From Bog-756 sp963699105 (lineage in GTDB: Bacteria > Actinomycetota > Acidimicrobiia > Acidimicrobiales > RAAP-2): a DNA stretch of 64,000 nucleotides. Below the pieces are notes generated by a model, which saw only the letters and a program-made list of their open reading frames with translations, was not told the DNA's origin and made no database searches. How positions within the stretch are numbered: the first letter of the stretch is position 1; every line of letters begins with the position of its first letter. The translations under genes and the position numbers were made by a program. Shown here piece by piece: positions 1 through 10,948 of this stretch. The stretch is from NCBI GenBank assembly GCA_963699105.1, contig CAVOTI010000001.1:1364001-1428000 (forward strand), written 5' to 3'.

Positions 1-773
1 AAGATGCCGGAGATTCCGTCGGCGCCGTACCACCCGTACCAGCTGTCGATCTCCCCCTCGGCGGTGGCCAGTGACACCTGGCAATAGCCGGTGTCGACGT
101 AGCCCATCACGCCGACGTGGGCGGCACCGCAGTAGTCGATGTTGGTGGCCCACGCCGGGCTGGCCGAGGTGCCCGGACCACCGGGATTGCCGATGTCGGC
201 GATGATGAGCGAGTCGGTGCCGGCCAGCGCTCCACATGTCTGTTGCCAATCGGCGGCGCTGCTGTCGTAGAGCGGCACGAGGAGCCTCGAAGTGGCGGGG
301 GCCGGGCTGGTGGGGGTCGGCTCGGGGGTGACGGCGTTGGAGGGGGCGGACGCCGGACCGGTGCCCACGGCATTGACGGCGGCCACCGTGAACCGGTAGG
401 AGATGCCGGCGGTCAGGCCGGTCACCAGTTGGCTGGTCACGTCGCCGGTGGAGACCGACGGGCCGGCAGAGGGGACGACGACGTAGCCGGTGATGGCGCT
501 TCCCCCCGTGCTGGTGGGCACGGTCCAGGTGACGGTGGCACTCGACACGCCGGCCACCGCGCTCACCCCGGACGGGGCGCCCGGGACGGTCGCCCGGGTC
601 GGTCGGGTCGGCCCGGGCCGACCGCCGGACTGTCGGGAGGCGGCGCCGGTCACCTGGACGGTCCCGATCTGCACGATGGCGGCCAGGCCGAGGACCACGG
701 CCAGGGCGGCGACCACCGCCACGCCGATGCCGGCCCGACCCGGGTCACCTCTGTGGTGGCAATGACCGCCCAT
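1..773 (-). CDS. Secreted FN3 plus spherulation-specific family 4-like protein (3' end off window)
   Basis: The frame stays open to the window edge, so the C-terminus is missing. It starts at ATG 773 behind a purine-rich GGGGGGAG site. After a short basic leader there is one hydrophobic signal/anchor segment (about residues 16-37), then a fibronectin type III domain (about 55-150) with the usual PSNAVTP ending. Next comes a domain with GYVDTGYC and EIDSWYGWYGADGI, which I recognise as the spherulation-specific family 4 (glycosidase-like TIM barrel) pattern. The likely role is an extracellular carbohydrate-active or surface protein; the substrate is unknown. The FN3 domain is secure, the family 4 call is by motif only. 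Confidence 0.7.
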   Translation of the reverse strand, partial: MGGHCHHRGDPGRAGIGVAVVAALAVVLGLAAIVQIGTVQVTGAASRQSGGRPGPTRPTRATVPGAPSGVSAVAGVSSATVTWTVPTSTGGSAITGYVVVPSAGPSVSTGDVTSQLVTGLTAGISYRFTVAAVNAVGTGPASAPSNAVTPEPTPTSPAPATSRLLVPLYDSSAADWQQTCGALAGTDSLIIADIGNPGGPGTSASPAWATNIDYCGAAHVGVMGYVDTGYCQVSLATAEGEIDSWYGWYGADGISGI

Positions 774-967
774 GACAACGCTCCCCCCGCAGGTGGTGGG
801 GGCGCCGTTGAGGGTCCGCCGACGCTCCCCCGCGCCCCGACCCTCGAGCCGGGCGCTGTCGAAACCCTATCCAACCGGAGGCGGGCCTGCTCAGTGGCCG
901 GCCGGACTCAGCCGGGGGCTCACCGGGGGCCCGATGGCGCCCCGGGGCCCGGACCCTCTCGGCCCGG

Positions 968-1467
968 TCACCCGGAGCCTTCGATCCGGTCGTCCGTGGC
1001 CCGGGCCTCGATGTCCAACCGTCGCAGGATCCCGGGCACGATCCGTCGCTCGGCCAGCCGACCGACCCCCGGTACCGCCACCACCAGCTGGCCGTCGAGG
1101 TGCCGGACGGCACCGGTCCCCTCGGGGGCGATGACGAACTCGGCGGACCCGTGCAACCGGCCCGGATCGCGTTCGGCCTCGAATCTCAACGAGCCGGTGG
1201 CGGCCTGGCGGTCGATCCTGACCTGTTGGATCCAGGCCAGACGACCGGAGCCGATCAGCCGCCTGGCCATCGGATCGAGGTTCCCCTCGAACTGGTAACG
1301 GAGCCGGATCACCGCCACACCCCCGGCCTCCCGCTCCTCGACCAGTTCGGGCCGGCTCAGATCGGGAAGGGCGAGATCGAGGTAGAAGGCCGGGTCGGCC
1401 AGGATCGCCACCACCGCCACACTCGACCGCGGTAGCTGGTGCTCAGGCGCGGAAGCGCACCAGCCAT
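968..1467 (-). CDS. DUF2505 family protein (SRPBCC-like fold), probable frameshift
   Basis: About 165 residues. The body from ILADPAFY through LALPDLSRPELVEE to the end matches DUF2505, an actinobacterial START/SRPBCC-like family of unknown function; the ADPAF and ALPDLSRP motifs are typical of its N-terminus. The likely start is ATG 1465-1467, eight bases after the upstream stop. Its first 14 residues (MAGALPRLSTSYRG) lie in a different frame from the rest, so one base appears lost near 1432; without repair only a GTG start just downstream is available. Cytosolic, no signal peptide. It shares a strand and presumably a transcript with the repeat protein upstream. Confidence 0.62.
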
Positions 1468-1472
1468 GGGAC

Positions 1473-2773
1473 TCACCGGGGCGTGAAGCTGGTCGAGCAG
1501 AAGGCTGAGCCGTTCCCCACGTCGGCGATGACCGAGGCCGGAATGTTGGGGAGCGGGTGTCCGATGTCGAAGACGACGTCGCCGTTCGCCGGAACCATCG
1601 GTGGCCCCAGTGGCCGTGGACACCTGGGCCTTGTAATTGACGGTCAATATGATAGTGGCGCTGGGGACCGTCGACCGGATGGTGGCCGTCTCGCGCACTG
1701 CCCCCCTTGGGATTCGGGTTCGACATGGTGACGGTACAGATCGCCGATCGGCAGAGGCGAGACCGCCGAACCGTAGAACTGGGACGAGCCGAAGGTGAAG
1801 ATACCCCCGTCCGAGGCCACGAGACCGGTAGCCCGATACCCGAGGTGGCGGCCTCCATGCCGACCACCGGCTTGGCCAGATGGAGGTTGCCCGTCGATCC
1901 GAGGAAGGGCGAGTTGAAGGCGAACACGCCACCGTCGCCGGCCACCAGCCAGTAGCCGCCGGTGGCGGCGTCGTCGGCCATGCCCACCACCGGCTGGTTG
2001 AGGCGGACCGCGCCGATCGAGCCGAAGAAGGGGGCCCCGAAGGTGAAGATGCCGCCGTCCGAGGCCACCAGCCAGTAGCCGTCGGTCCCCGGGGCGGCGG
2101 ACATCCCGACGACCGGCTGGTTGAGGCGGAGGTTGCCGGTCGAACCGTGGAACGGTGCGTCGAAGGAGAACACGCCGCCGTCGGAGGCCACCAACCAGTA
2201 ACCGCCGGTGGCCGGATCGGTGGCCATCCCGACGATGGGCTTGTTGAGGACGAGGCTCCCGGTCGAACCCCAGAACTGGGCGTTCCCGAACGAGAAGACC
2301 CCGCCGTCGGAGGCTACCAACCAGAACCCTCCGCCATTGGGAGTGGCGGCGATTCCCACGATCGGATGGGTGGGCACGATGTTGAGGGACCCGAGACCGG
2401 GGGCGTCGCCGCACGACACGACCTGGCCCGAGCTGTTGGCGATCCAGTAGCCGCCGTCGTCAGCGGTGGTCGCCATACCCACCACCGATCCGGCCGGCAG
2501 GTATCCCGAACAGGGAGCGGAGACGGCGTGAGGGACGGGTGAGGCTGCCGCCACCGACGGAGCCGCCAGGACCGACTTGTGCGCACCCGACTTGTGTGCC
2601 CCGCCCGACTTGCGCACCCCGCCCGACTTGTGGGCCACGCCCGACCTGTGCTTGGCCGCAGCCGCAGCGGCCGGGGTGGCGGGCGTGGTCAGCCCCACGA
2701 GTGCCAGGGCGGTCATCGCCACCGTCTCCACCAGGGCCCTCGTCAATCGAGCCCTCCGACACGAATACGGCAC
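1473..2773 (-). CDS. Secreted protein with GYWLVASDGG repeats, frameshifted
   Basis: It starts at GTG 2773 behind GGGAGGGGATGG. A signal peptide (ending near ATPAAAAAA) is followed by a short basic HKSGG-type repeat stretch and then about six copies of a roughly 42-residue unit built on GYWLVASDGGVFSFG and PVVGMA. Such units probably form beta-propeller blades and are common in Acidimicrobiia surface proteins. The frame breaks near 1830, after which the same repeat continues in the next frame, and again near 1700 and 1600. The restored C-terminus reads NIPASVIADVGNG and ends at TGA 1473-1475. Function is unknown; a surface or adhesion role is inferred. Confidence 0.65.
1800..2480 (-). repeat. 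In-frame tandem repeats of about 126-129 bp (GYWLVASDGG units)
   Basis: Five to six diverged copies of a 42-43 residue coding unit inside the secreted protein gene. Each copy has the order GYW, ASDGG, FGxxxFxGSTG, LNxPVVGM. A second, far more uniform array of the same unit type lies at 15.87-16.56 kb. Confidence 0.7.
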
Positions 2774-2868
2774 CTGCCCATCCCCTCCCCCAAGATCGCG
2801 CCGAAGAAGCTACACCTTCGTGGACGGATCGGCACCTGCGGGTCCCGAAGGTGGGACGATATCGAAAA

Positions 2869-3642
2869 TGAGAGATCGCCGACCGGTCATGGGCGCGGTG
2901 GTGCGCAGCCATCCTGTGTGCCTGGTGCGGATGGGCCAGCGGTTTCCACCACTCGACCGCTGCCGCCTTCGTGACATGGGGCCTTTCGCTGGTCGGGGTG
3001 GTGGCCATCGACGTCCTGTTCTGGCGGGGCCGGCGCCATCGCCGACCCGGCTGGCGCCTGGCCCCGGCCGACGGGCCCTGGCCACGGCCGGGACAGGGTG
3101 GCGGTCGGCGCACACTCCTCGGCGTCTGGCCCTGGTTGGCCATCATCGTGGTCGTCGTGGCCTGGGAGGTGCTGGGCATCGACACCGGAACCCACCAACC
3201 CCACCTCACCATCAGTGCACTGGCTCAGGCGTTCCGCCCACTCGACGCCGCCCTGCTGCTGGTGTGGATACTGATCGGGATCGGCTACGGCGCCGCCCGG
3301 GCCCGAGCACCCGTCACCGAAGCATCGGGAGAGCGGAAACAGGGCGCGGGGGGACATGCCGCCGGAGCGGGGGGAATCAGCACAGTGCAGAAGGCAGCGG
3401 CCGGAGGCCATCACGCCCGACTCGTACCCGCCCTCCTCCTGCCGGAAACGCGGTCGGCCGGGGTGGCCTTCTGGATCGCGGTGATCGTCGCCTTCGGGTT
3501 GGTCGATCTGGCGGCCCGGAGGTCTGGCGGCCGGCTGGCCACGGCCGAGGAGTTCGCCCGGCTGGTGTCAGGACCGCCTGTGGCCAACATGGCCCTCGTG
3601 GCGGCCTGGGCCTTCGCCGGCTGGCACCTGTTCGCCCACTGA
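2869..3642 (+). CDS. Predicted integral membrane protein
   Basis: The clean frame runs from GTG 2971 (VTWGLSLVGVVAID) to TGA 3640-3642. The same frame is open further upstream and encodes a plausible membrane segment (CAWCGWASGFHHSTAAAF), so the true start is probably ATG 2869 with one frameshift between. I see four hydrophobic segments: around VTWGLSLVGVVAIDVLF, LLGVWPWLAIIVVVVAWEV, AFWIAVIVAFGLVDLAA and ALVAAWAFAGWHLFAH, with a basic, proline-rich loop between the first two. No family recognised. It is convergent with the cysteine desulfurase gene, 11 bases apart. Confidence 0.55.
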
Positions 3643-3653
3643 GCAGCCGACGG

Positions 3654-5452
3654 TCACCACCGTCCGCCGGCAGTGGCACCGACGCCGGCGGCCAGGCGGT
3701 GTAGAGCATTCACCAGGGCGTCGACCTCTTCGCAGGTGTTGTACAAGGCCAGCGACGGCCGCACGGTGGCCTCCAGCCCGAAGCGGCGCAGGATCGGCTG
3801 GGCGCAGTGGTGGCCGGCCCGCACGGCGATGCCTTCCTGGTTGAGCGCCGTGCCGACGTCCTCGGGCCGGTAGCCGTCGAGCACGAACGACAGCACGCTG
3901 GCCTTGTCGGGCGCGGTGCCGATCAGGCGCAGGCCGGGCACGGTCTGCGAGCGCCCTGGTGGCGTAGTCGAGCAGGTCGTGCTCGTAGCGGCCGATGTTC
4001 TCCATGCCGATGCGCTCGAGATAGTCGAGGGCCGCGCCCAGGCCGACGGCGTCGGCGATGTTGCCGGTGCCGGCCTCGAAGCGGCCGGGCGGGTGCTGGT
4101 AGGTGGTCCGCTCGAAGGTGACGTCCTGGATCATGTTGCCGCCGCCCTGCCAGGGCGGCATGGCTCGAGCAGCTCGGGCTTGCCGTACAGCGACGCCGAT
4201 GCCGGTCGGGCCGAACACCTTGTGGCCGGAGAAGACGTAGAAGTCGGCGTCCAGCGCCTGGACGTCGACGCGGCATGTGGGACACCGACTGGGCGCCGTC
4301 GATCAGCACCCGGGCGCCGGCGGCGTGGGCCAGCTCGACGATCTCGCTGCACCGGCACGACCGTGCCCAGGGCATTGGACACGTGCGTGACGGCCACCAG
4401 CCTGGTGCGGTCGCTCAGCAGGTCGCCGGTACTCGTCGAGCAGGAGCTGGCCGCTGTCGTCGACCGGGATGACCCGCAGCTTCGCGCCCTTTTCGGCGGC
4501 CAGCTGCTGCCAGGGCACGATGTTGGCGTGATGCTCGAGGTGGGAGATGAGGATCTCGTCGTCCGGTCCCGATGTTGGCCGGCCCCCAGCTCTTGGCGAC
4601 CAGGTTGATGGCCTCGGTGGCGCCGCGCACGAAGACGATGTCGTCGCTCGACGGCGCCCCGAGGAAGCGGGCGACCGTGCCGCGGGCCGCCTCGTAGGCG
4701 TCGGTGGCCCGGGCGGCCAGCTCGTGGGCGCCCCGATGGATGTTGGAGTTCTCGTGCTCGTAGAAGTAGCGTCAGGCGGTCGATCACCGCCTGGGGCTTC
4801 TGCGTGGTGGCGGCATTGTCGAGCCAGACCAGCTGCCGGCCGTTGACCCGTTCGGGCAGGATGGGAAAGTCACCGCGGCACCGATCTGCGGCGTCGAACG
4901 GGGCCGAGGCCCCGGGCCCCGGTGCCGATCCGGGTCCGGCCCCGGGGCCCGATCGATCCGGTCTGACGAAGTAGAACACCGGAGGGGTGCCCGGGCGGCA
5001 TCGGTGCCGGCGGCCGGCCGGCGCCGACCACGCCGACGGCGGCGTCGTAGAAGTAGTACCGACGAGCCGACCGAGGGCTGGGCCGGGATCTCGGGGACGG
5101 GGCAGGTCGGGCCGGACCGGCGGCGTCACCACCCGGGGGTCGCCGCCGGCCACGGGCAGGCGGACCTCGGCCCCTCGGTCGAGCGAGTTCGGAACGCTCC
5201 CCGCTCAGGTCCAGCGACGGATCGACCGGGGGCGGCGATCGCCGGCCCCGCCGGCCCACCACGGTTGCCCCGGTGCCGCCGACGGCGTGAAGGACGGGAC
5301 GGCGGGAGCGAGGGGCCGATCACGTTGGCCCGGAGCTCCGGCCCCGGTCGAAGTGCCGGTTGGTCGAGGGCGCCGAGGTGCTCGGCGAACAGCTCGTTGG
5401 CCAGCCGGGCCAGCGTCGCCGAGTCGGGCAGGCCCGGTGGCTCGGCGCCCAT
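3654..5452 (-). CDS. Cysteine desulfurase, SufS-like, family 2A encapsulin cargo (frameshifted)
   Basis: A PLP enzyme that removes sulfur from L-cysteine. It starts at ATG 5450-5452, one base after the shell gene stop, and ends at TGA 3654. About 200 residues of Pro/Gly/Ala-rich, presumably disordered sequence precede the catalytic domain, as in described encapsulin cargo desulfurases; the extreme N-terminus has TLARLANELFAEHLG. The catalytic part shows FPILPERVNG, DNAATTQKPQ, VRGATEAINLVA, the PLP-lysine motif FSGHKVFGPTGIG near 4200-4230, and the active-cysteine loop RAGHHCAQPILRRFG near 3800. The gene is broken into many frames, most repairable by removing one base. All catalytic motifs are present, so sequencing error is more likely than decay. 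Confidence 0.85.
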
Positions 5453-5453
5453 G

Positions 5454-6393
5454 TCACCTGGAGTACTTGAAGGCGTAGTCATGGAACTTGTCCGACTTCC
5501 ACGTCGTCGAGCACGGCCGAGCGCGTCGTCGGTGAGCACGGCCAGCGAGCAGTAGAGCGAGATCAGGTAGGAGGCGATGGCGTTGCGATCGATGCCCATG
5601 AACCGGACCGAGAGCCCCATGCTTTGCTCGCCGGGCAGGCCCGGCTGGTACAGGCCGACCACGCCCTGGCGGCTTCTCGCCGACCCGCAGCAGCAGCACC
5701 TTGGTCTTGCCGTCCTCCACCGGCACCTTGTCCGACGGGATCAGCGGGATGCCGCGCCAGGTGATGAACTGCGAGCCGAACAGGCTGACGGTGGCCGGCG
5801 GCACGCCGCGCCGGGTGCACTCGCGGCCGAAGGCGGCGATGGCCAGCGGGTGGGTCAGGAAGAATGCCGGCTCCTTCCACACCTTGGTCATCAGCTCGTC
5901 GAGGTCGTCCGGGGTCGGGCGCGCCCGGTGCGGGTGGACAAGCGCTGGTCGGCGGCGACATTGGCCAGCATGCCGTAGTCGGGGTTGTTGATCAGCTCGC
6001 TCTCCTGGCGCTCCTTGATCGTCTCGATGGTCAGGCGGAGCTGCTCCTTGATCTGGTCGTACGGGCTGCTGTAGAGGTCGGAGACCCGGGTGTGGACGTC
6101 GAGCACGGTGGCGACCGAGCTGAGGAAGTACTCGCGCGGCTCCTCCTCGTAGTCGACGAACGTCTGCGGCAACTCGGACTCGTCGCGGGGAGGCAGGCGA
6201 CGTCGACCGACTCGGGGTCCTTGACCCGGTTGAGCCGGTAGATGCCCGGCCTCGACCGGCACCCAGCTGCATGCACCGCACCAGCCACCGCGGCGTGATG
6301 GTGGACATCTGGGCCGTGGGTCTTGGTGGCATTGGCCAGCTGTCGCGCCGCGCTGTCACTGAGCGCCATTCGGGGAGTCTCGGTTCCGGCCAT
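5454..6393 (-). CDS. Family 2A encapsulin shell protein (frameshifted)
   Basis: An HK97-fold shell protein that assembles the protein nanocompartment enclosing the desulfurase. The start ATG 6393 has AGGAGGG eight bases upstream. The N-terminus MALSDSAARQLANATKT, then VDYEEEPREYFLSSVATVLD, RVSDLYSSPYDQIKEQ, ESELINNPDYGMLAN, DELMTKVWKEPAFF, GRECTRRGVPPATVSLFGSQ and FMGIDRNAIASYLISLYC closely follow the cyanobacterial SrpI type of family 2A shells; restored length is about 310 residues, normal for the family. At least five single-base shifts occur. Removing one C after GAGAAG restores KRQGVVGLYQPG, and removing single bases near 5490 and 5510 restores the C-terminus ending FHDYAFKYSR. Confidence 0.88.
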
Positions 6394-6635
6394 GTGGGGC
6401 CCTCCTGGGTCGTCCGGGTCTTGGCGGTGCGCGTCCCGGTGGTACGTACGGGCGGTCCCAAGGCGGCACTCGTCGACGAGTATCGCACGGCACCGGGTGG
6501 GCCGAGGCCTTCAATCTCGACCCTCGACCTCAGGATTCAGGCCCGTGGACGGTGGGAAGGGGCGGACCCGATCCCCGGGTCGGACGCCCGGGGCGACGGT
6601 CGGCCCCGGGCCGGACGCACCGTCCGGCCCACCCC

Positions 6636-7341
6636 TCAGACGGTGGGCAGGGTGATGGACACGACAGGGTCGGTGCTGGTCGTGGTGGTGGTCGGCGGCT
6701 CGGTGGTGGTGGTCGGGCGGCTCCGTGGTCGTCGTCGGCGGCTCGGTGGTCGTCGTCGGCGGTTCGGTGGTGGTGGGCGGTGTAGTCGTGGTGGGCGGCG
6801 GTGCCCTCGTGGTGGTGGTGGTCGAGCTCGGTTTGGTGGTGGTGGTCGAAGGCTTGGTGGTGGCCGTGGTGGAGCCCGGCTTGGTGGTGGTCGTCGAAGG
6901 CTTGGTGGTGGCCGTGGAGGAGCCCGACTTGGTCGGCGTCGCCGTGGGGGTGGGCGTGAACGAGTCGGTGTTGGTGAAGGGCAGGGACAGCGGGGACGGG
7001 GCCAGCGAAGGGGCGGTAGTCGTGGTGGTGGAACCGGGGGTGGTGACCGTGGTCGGTGACGTCGGGGTGAACACTGACGGGAACGGAGCGGTCGTGGTCG
7101 GCGAGGCGTCCACCTGGAGGGCGGACTTCGAGGACCCGTCGTTGCTGCCCAGGAAACTCAGGTAGAGAGGAGACAGACCGACGACGATCATCACCACGGC
7201 CACGATCGTCCAGCGGGGATGGTCGACGATGGTCACGCGGGACTGGGTGACGACCCGGTGCCACCTCTTTCTGATCCGCCCGGGAGGTGCTGCGATGTCG
7301 CCCCGGTAATACCAATGCGCCTCCCGGCGGTGCCACCTCAT
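6636..7341 (-). CDS. Single-pass membrane protein with long Thr/Pro-rich extracellular tail
   Basis: From ATG 7341 (MRWHRREAHWYYRGD) the protein has a basic cytosolic head of about 45 residues, one transmembrane helix (WTIVAVVMIVVGLSPLYLSFL) and then about 150 residues dominated by Thr, Pro and Ser, including TTTTKPGSTTATT repeats. One frameshift near 6715 separates the last stretch, which restored reads TSTDPVVSITLPTV and ends at TGA 6636. An upstream TTG (7410) is possible but has no better ribosome site. The tail resembles a wall-spanning or glycosylated stalk. No enzymatic domain is visible. The opposite-strand Val/Gly-rich frame is its shadow. Confidence 0.6.
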
Positions 7342-7554
7342 GGTCACGAGGCTATAGCCGGCGTGCCCGAGCACAAAAAGAGGCTCCCGAACAGGGACTG
7401 AGCGCGCCAATTCCGGACAGGCCCGGCCTCTCGCCTCCGGTTCGGCCCCTCAGCCCCCGGGTCCCCCTCCCCTCCCGCCGGGTCCTACGCGATCTGCGTC
7501 GCCGACGCAGGTCGCGTACGGTAGAAGCGTGCGGGCGGCGGCGGAAAGCTCCCA

Positions 7555-10500
7555 GTGACGACCGAGAACGTGGCCGTGCTGTTCACGGACATGGTGGGCT
7601 CGACCGAGCTGTCCCAGGGACTGGCCCAGGATGCGGCCGACGAGATCCGCCGGGGTCACTTCTCGATCCTCCGTCAGGCCATCGCCGAGACCGGCGGCAC
7701 CCAGGTCAAGAACCTGGGCGACGGGCTGATGGTGGTCTTCGGCTCGGCGTCGGCCGCCCTGGCCTGCGGGGTGGCCATGCAACAGGGGGTCGACAAGGAC
7801 AACCGTCGTCACCACCACTCGGTGGGCCTGCGGGTGGGCGTGAGCACCGGCGAAGTCTCGAGGGACGACGACGACTACTTCGGGGATCCGGTCGTCGAGG
7901 CCTCGCGACTCTGTGACCAGTGCCAGAGCGGACAGGTCCTCGCCACCGAACTGGCCAGGTTGACGGCGGGACGGCGCAGCCGCCTCGAGTGCCGTCCGCT
8001 CGGCCAGCTGACCCTGAAGGGCCTGCCCGACCCGGTCGAGACGGTCGAGGTCCTCTGGGTGCCGCTCGACGCGGCGTCGATGCCGGCGCCGTCGTCCCCC
8101 TCCCCGGCCGGCTGGCCGTACATCCCGCCTTGGCTGTGGTGGGCCGGTCGACCGAGCTCGAGCTGCTCGGTTCCTCGGTCAAGCGGGTCTCCGAAGCCGA
8201 GGGGCGCGAGGTGTTGCTCATCGCCGGTGAAGCCGGGGTGGGCAAGACGACCCTGGTGGCCGAAGCGGCCCAGTCGGCCTTCGACCAGGGGACCTGCGTC
8301 CTCTTCGGCCACTGCGAGGAGGACCTGACCGCTCCGTACCAGCTCTTCGCCGAGGCGCTGGGGCACTACATCACCTACGCCCCCGAGGACCAGCTGCTCG
8401 CTCACGTCGACGCTCACGGGTCGGAGATCGCCCGCCTGGTTCCGGCCCTGGCCAGCCGAGTGGCGGGGCTGCCGCCCACCACCCCCACCGACGCCGACAC
8501 CGAGCGCTACCTCCTGTTCGGGGCGGTGGTCGATCTGCTGGCTTCGGCGTCGCACCACCAGCCGATCATCCTGGCCTTCGACGATCTGCAGTGGGCCGAC
8601 AAGGGGAGCCTCCTCCTCCTGCGCCATGTGGTCTCGACCGACCTGCCCATGCGCCTGGTGGTGCTCGGCACCTACCGGGACAGCGAGTTGTCCTACTCAC
8701 ACGCCCTGGTCGACACCCTGGGCGCTCTCCACCGGCAGAGCGGTGTCACCCGCATCGACCTCACCGGCCTCGACGACACCGGGGTGGTGGCGGTCATGGA
8801 GGCGGCGGCCGGCCACCGGCTCGACGAAGCCGGAGTCAGGCTGGCCCACGCCATCTACCGGGAGACCGACGGCAATCCGTTCTTCGTGATCGAGGTCCTC
8901 CGCCATCTCACCGAGACGGGAGCCATCTACCAGGATGCCTCGGGACGCTGGGTGGCCATCGACTCCCTCGAGGAGACCGCCCTGCCCGACAGTGTGCGGA
9001 TGGTGATCGGGGGCCGGGTCGGGCGCCTGGGCCACCAGGCCCAGCAGGTACTGTCACTGGCCGCCGTTATCGGCCAGGACTTCGACCTCGACGTCCTGGC
9101 CAGGGCCAGTGGGGATTCCGAGGACGACGTGCTCGACGTGCTCGACCGGGCCATGGCCGCAGCCCTGGTCCGGGAACAGGCGGATGCCCCCGGACACTTC
9201 AGATTCGCCCACGGGCTGATCCAACGGACGCTGTACGAGGACCTGGGCCCCACCCGCCGGGCCCGGGCCCACCGCCGGGTGGGCGAGGCCCTCGAGGTCC
9301 TCTACCGGGACCAACCCGGTGCCCGGGTCGGAGAACTGGCCCACCACTGGTTCAGCGCCACCCAGGCCGTCGACGTGACCAAGGCCATCACCTACACACG
9401 CGAGGCCGCCGACACGGCCCTGGCCGCCCTGGCTCCCGACGACGCCGTGCACTACTACTCCCAGGCCCTCCAGCTGCTCGACCTGGAGCGGACACCGGAC
9501 CCCTCACTGGAGATCGATCTTCTCATCGGCCTGGGAATCGCCCAGCGGCAGGCGGGAGTGCCCGCCTTTCGCCAGACCCTGCTCGACGCGGCCGGACGGG
9601 CCGTGGCCCACGGCGCCACCGATCGGCTGGTGGTGGCGGCCCTGGCCAACAACCGCGGCCTGTTCAGCTCGTTGGGTGTGGTCGACACCGAAAAGGTGGA
9701 TGTGCTGAAGGCCGCCCTGGATGCCATGCCGGACGAGGACAGCAACGACCGGGCCCTGCTGCTGGCCACCCTGTGCAACGAACTGACCCACGGCACGCCG
9801 CTCGAGGAACGTCGGGCCCTGGCCGACGAGGCCAAGGGGATGGCCCGGCGGCTGGCCGATCCGGCCACCGTCGTCAACGTCATCAATCTGGTCGAACAGC
9901 CCTTGGAGTGCCCTCCCACCCTCGAGGAACGGGTGGCCGACGCGGTGGAGGCCCTCACCCTGGCCGAAGCACTCGACGATCCCGTCCCCTTGTACTTCGC
10001 CGCCGTCTACCGTCGGATCAGTGCCATGCAGGCCGGCGACTTCGCACAGTCCTCCCGGTGCCTCGGACAGATGCGGGACCTGAGCACCAGGCTCCGACAG
10101 CCCATCCTCACCTGGATCACCACCTTCCACCAGGCAGCCGAGGCCCTGGTCCTCGGCCACCACCAACTGGCCGAGCGGCTCACCACCGAGGCCCTGGAGA
10201 TGGCCACGGAATCCGGTCAGCCCGACGCCGTCACGTTCTACGGCTCCCAACTGCTCATCGTCCGCCACGAGCAGGGGCGGTTGGGAGAGTTCCTCCCGAT
10301 CATCTCGGCGGTGGCCGCCGAGATGGCGGCCATGCCCGAATACCTCGGAGCCGTGGCCGCCGCCCAGGTGGAGGCGGGCCAATACGACGAGGCCCGGGCG
10401 CTGCTCGGCGCGGCCTCGGCCGACGGCTTCGCCTCGCTGCCCATGGACATCGGTTGGCTCCACGGGATCATCGCCTATGCCCAGGCGGCCATCGATCTCG

Positions 10501-10868
10501 GGGAGACGGCGTGGGCGGCACAGTTGTTCGACCTCCTCGCCCCCTACCACGGGCAGGTAGGTTACAACGGCCTGATGCCACTCGAACCGGTGGCCATGTA
10601 CCTCGGGGCGCTGGCCTCGCTCCTCGGCCGGTACGAGGAGGCGGAGGCCTTCTTCGGGGAGTCGGCCGAGCTCAACCAACGGGCCGGTGCCAGCTTCGCG
10701 GCGGCCCGGACCGACTTCTCGTGGGGGCGGATGCTGGTGGCCCGGCGGGGGCCGGGTGACACCGAGCGGGCCCGGGAGTTGCTGACCAGGGCCCAGACCT
10801 CGGCGGCCGCCGGCGGCTTCGGCTACGTCGAGGTCCACGCGGCCGAGGCACTCCAGAGCCTGGGCTGA
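7555..10868 (+). CDS. Class III adenylate/guanylate cyclase fused to AAA ATPase and TPR-like region
   Basis: Starts at GTG 7555 behind GGAAAG. Residues about 1-180 are a class III cyclase domain with the metal-binding FTDMVGST and the GDGLMVVF loop, ending in the usual LKGLPDPVETVEV. One frameshift near 8090 moves the reading into a second frame that continues to 10868. That part has an AAA/STAND ATPase with Walker A GEAGVGKTTL and Walker B ILAFDDLQWAD, then about 600 residues of Ala/Leu-rich helical repeats of TPR type. Total about 1,100 residues, the normal length for this large actinobacterial signalling family. It probably makes cyclic nucleotides under control of the ATPase module; the signal is unknown. 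Confidence 0.85.
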
Positions 10869-10948
10869 GATCGGGCCGGCCCGCCCGCCGCCCCCGACGT
10901 CGTCGACGGCCCGACGGCGGTGGCGCCGGACCCCCGGCCGGGTATCGA

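Noticed and set aside
6725..7165. Plus-strand Val/Gly-rich 146-residue frame
   Set aside because: It is the antisense of the Thr/Pro-rich tail of the minus-strand membrane protein; no ribosome site and no domain.
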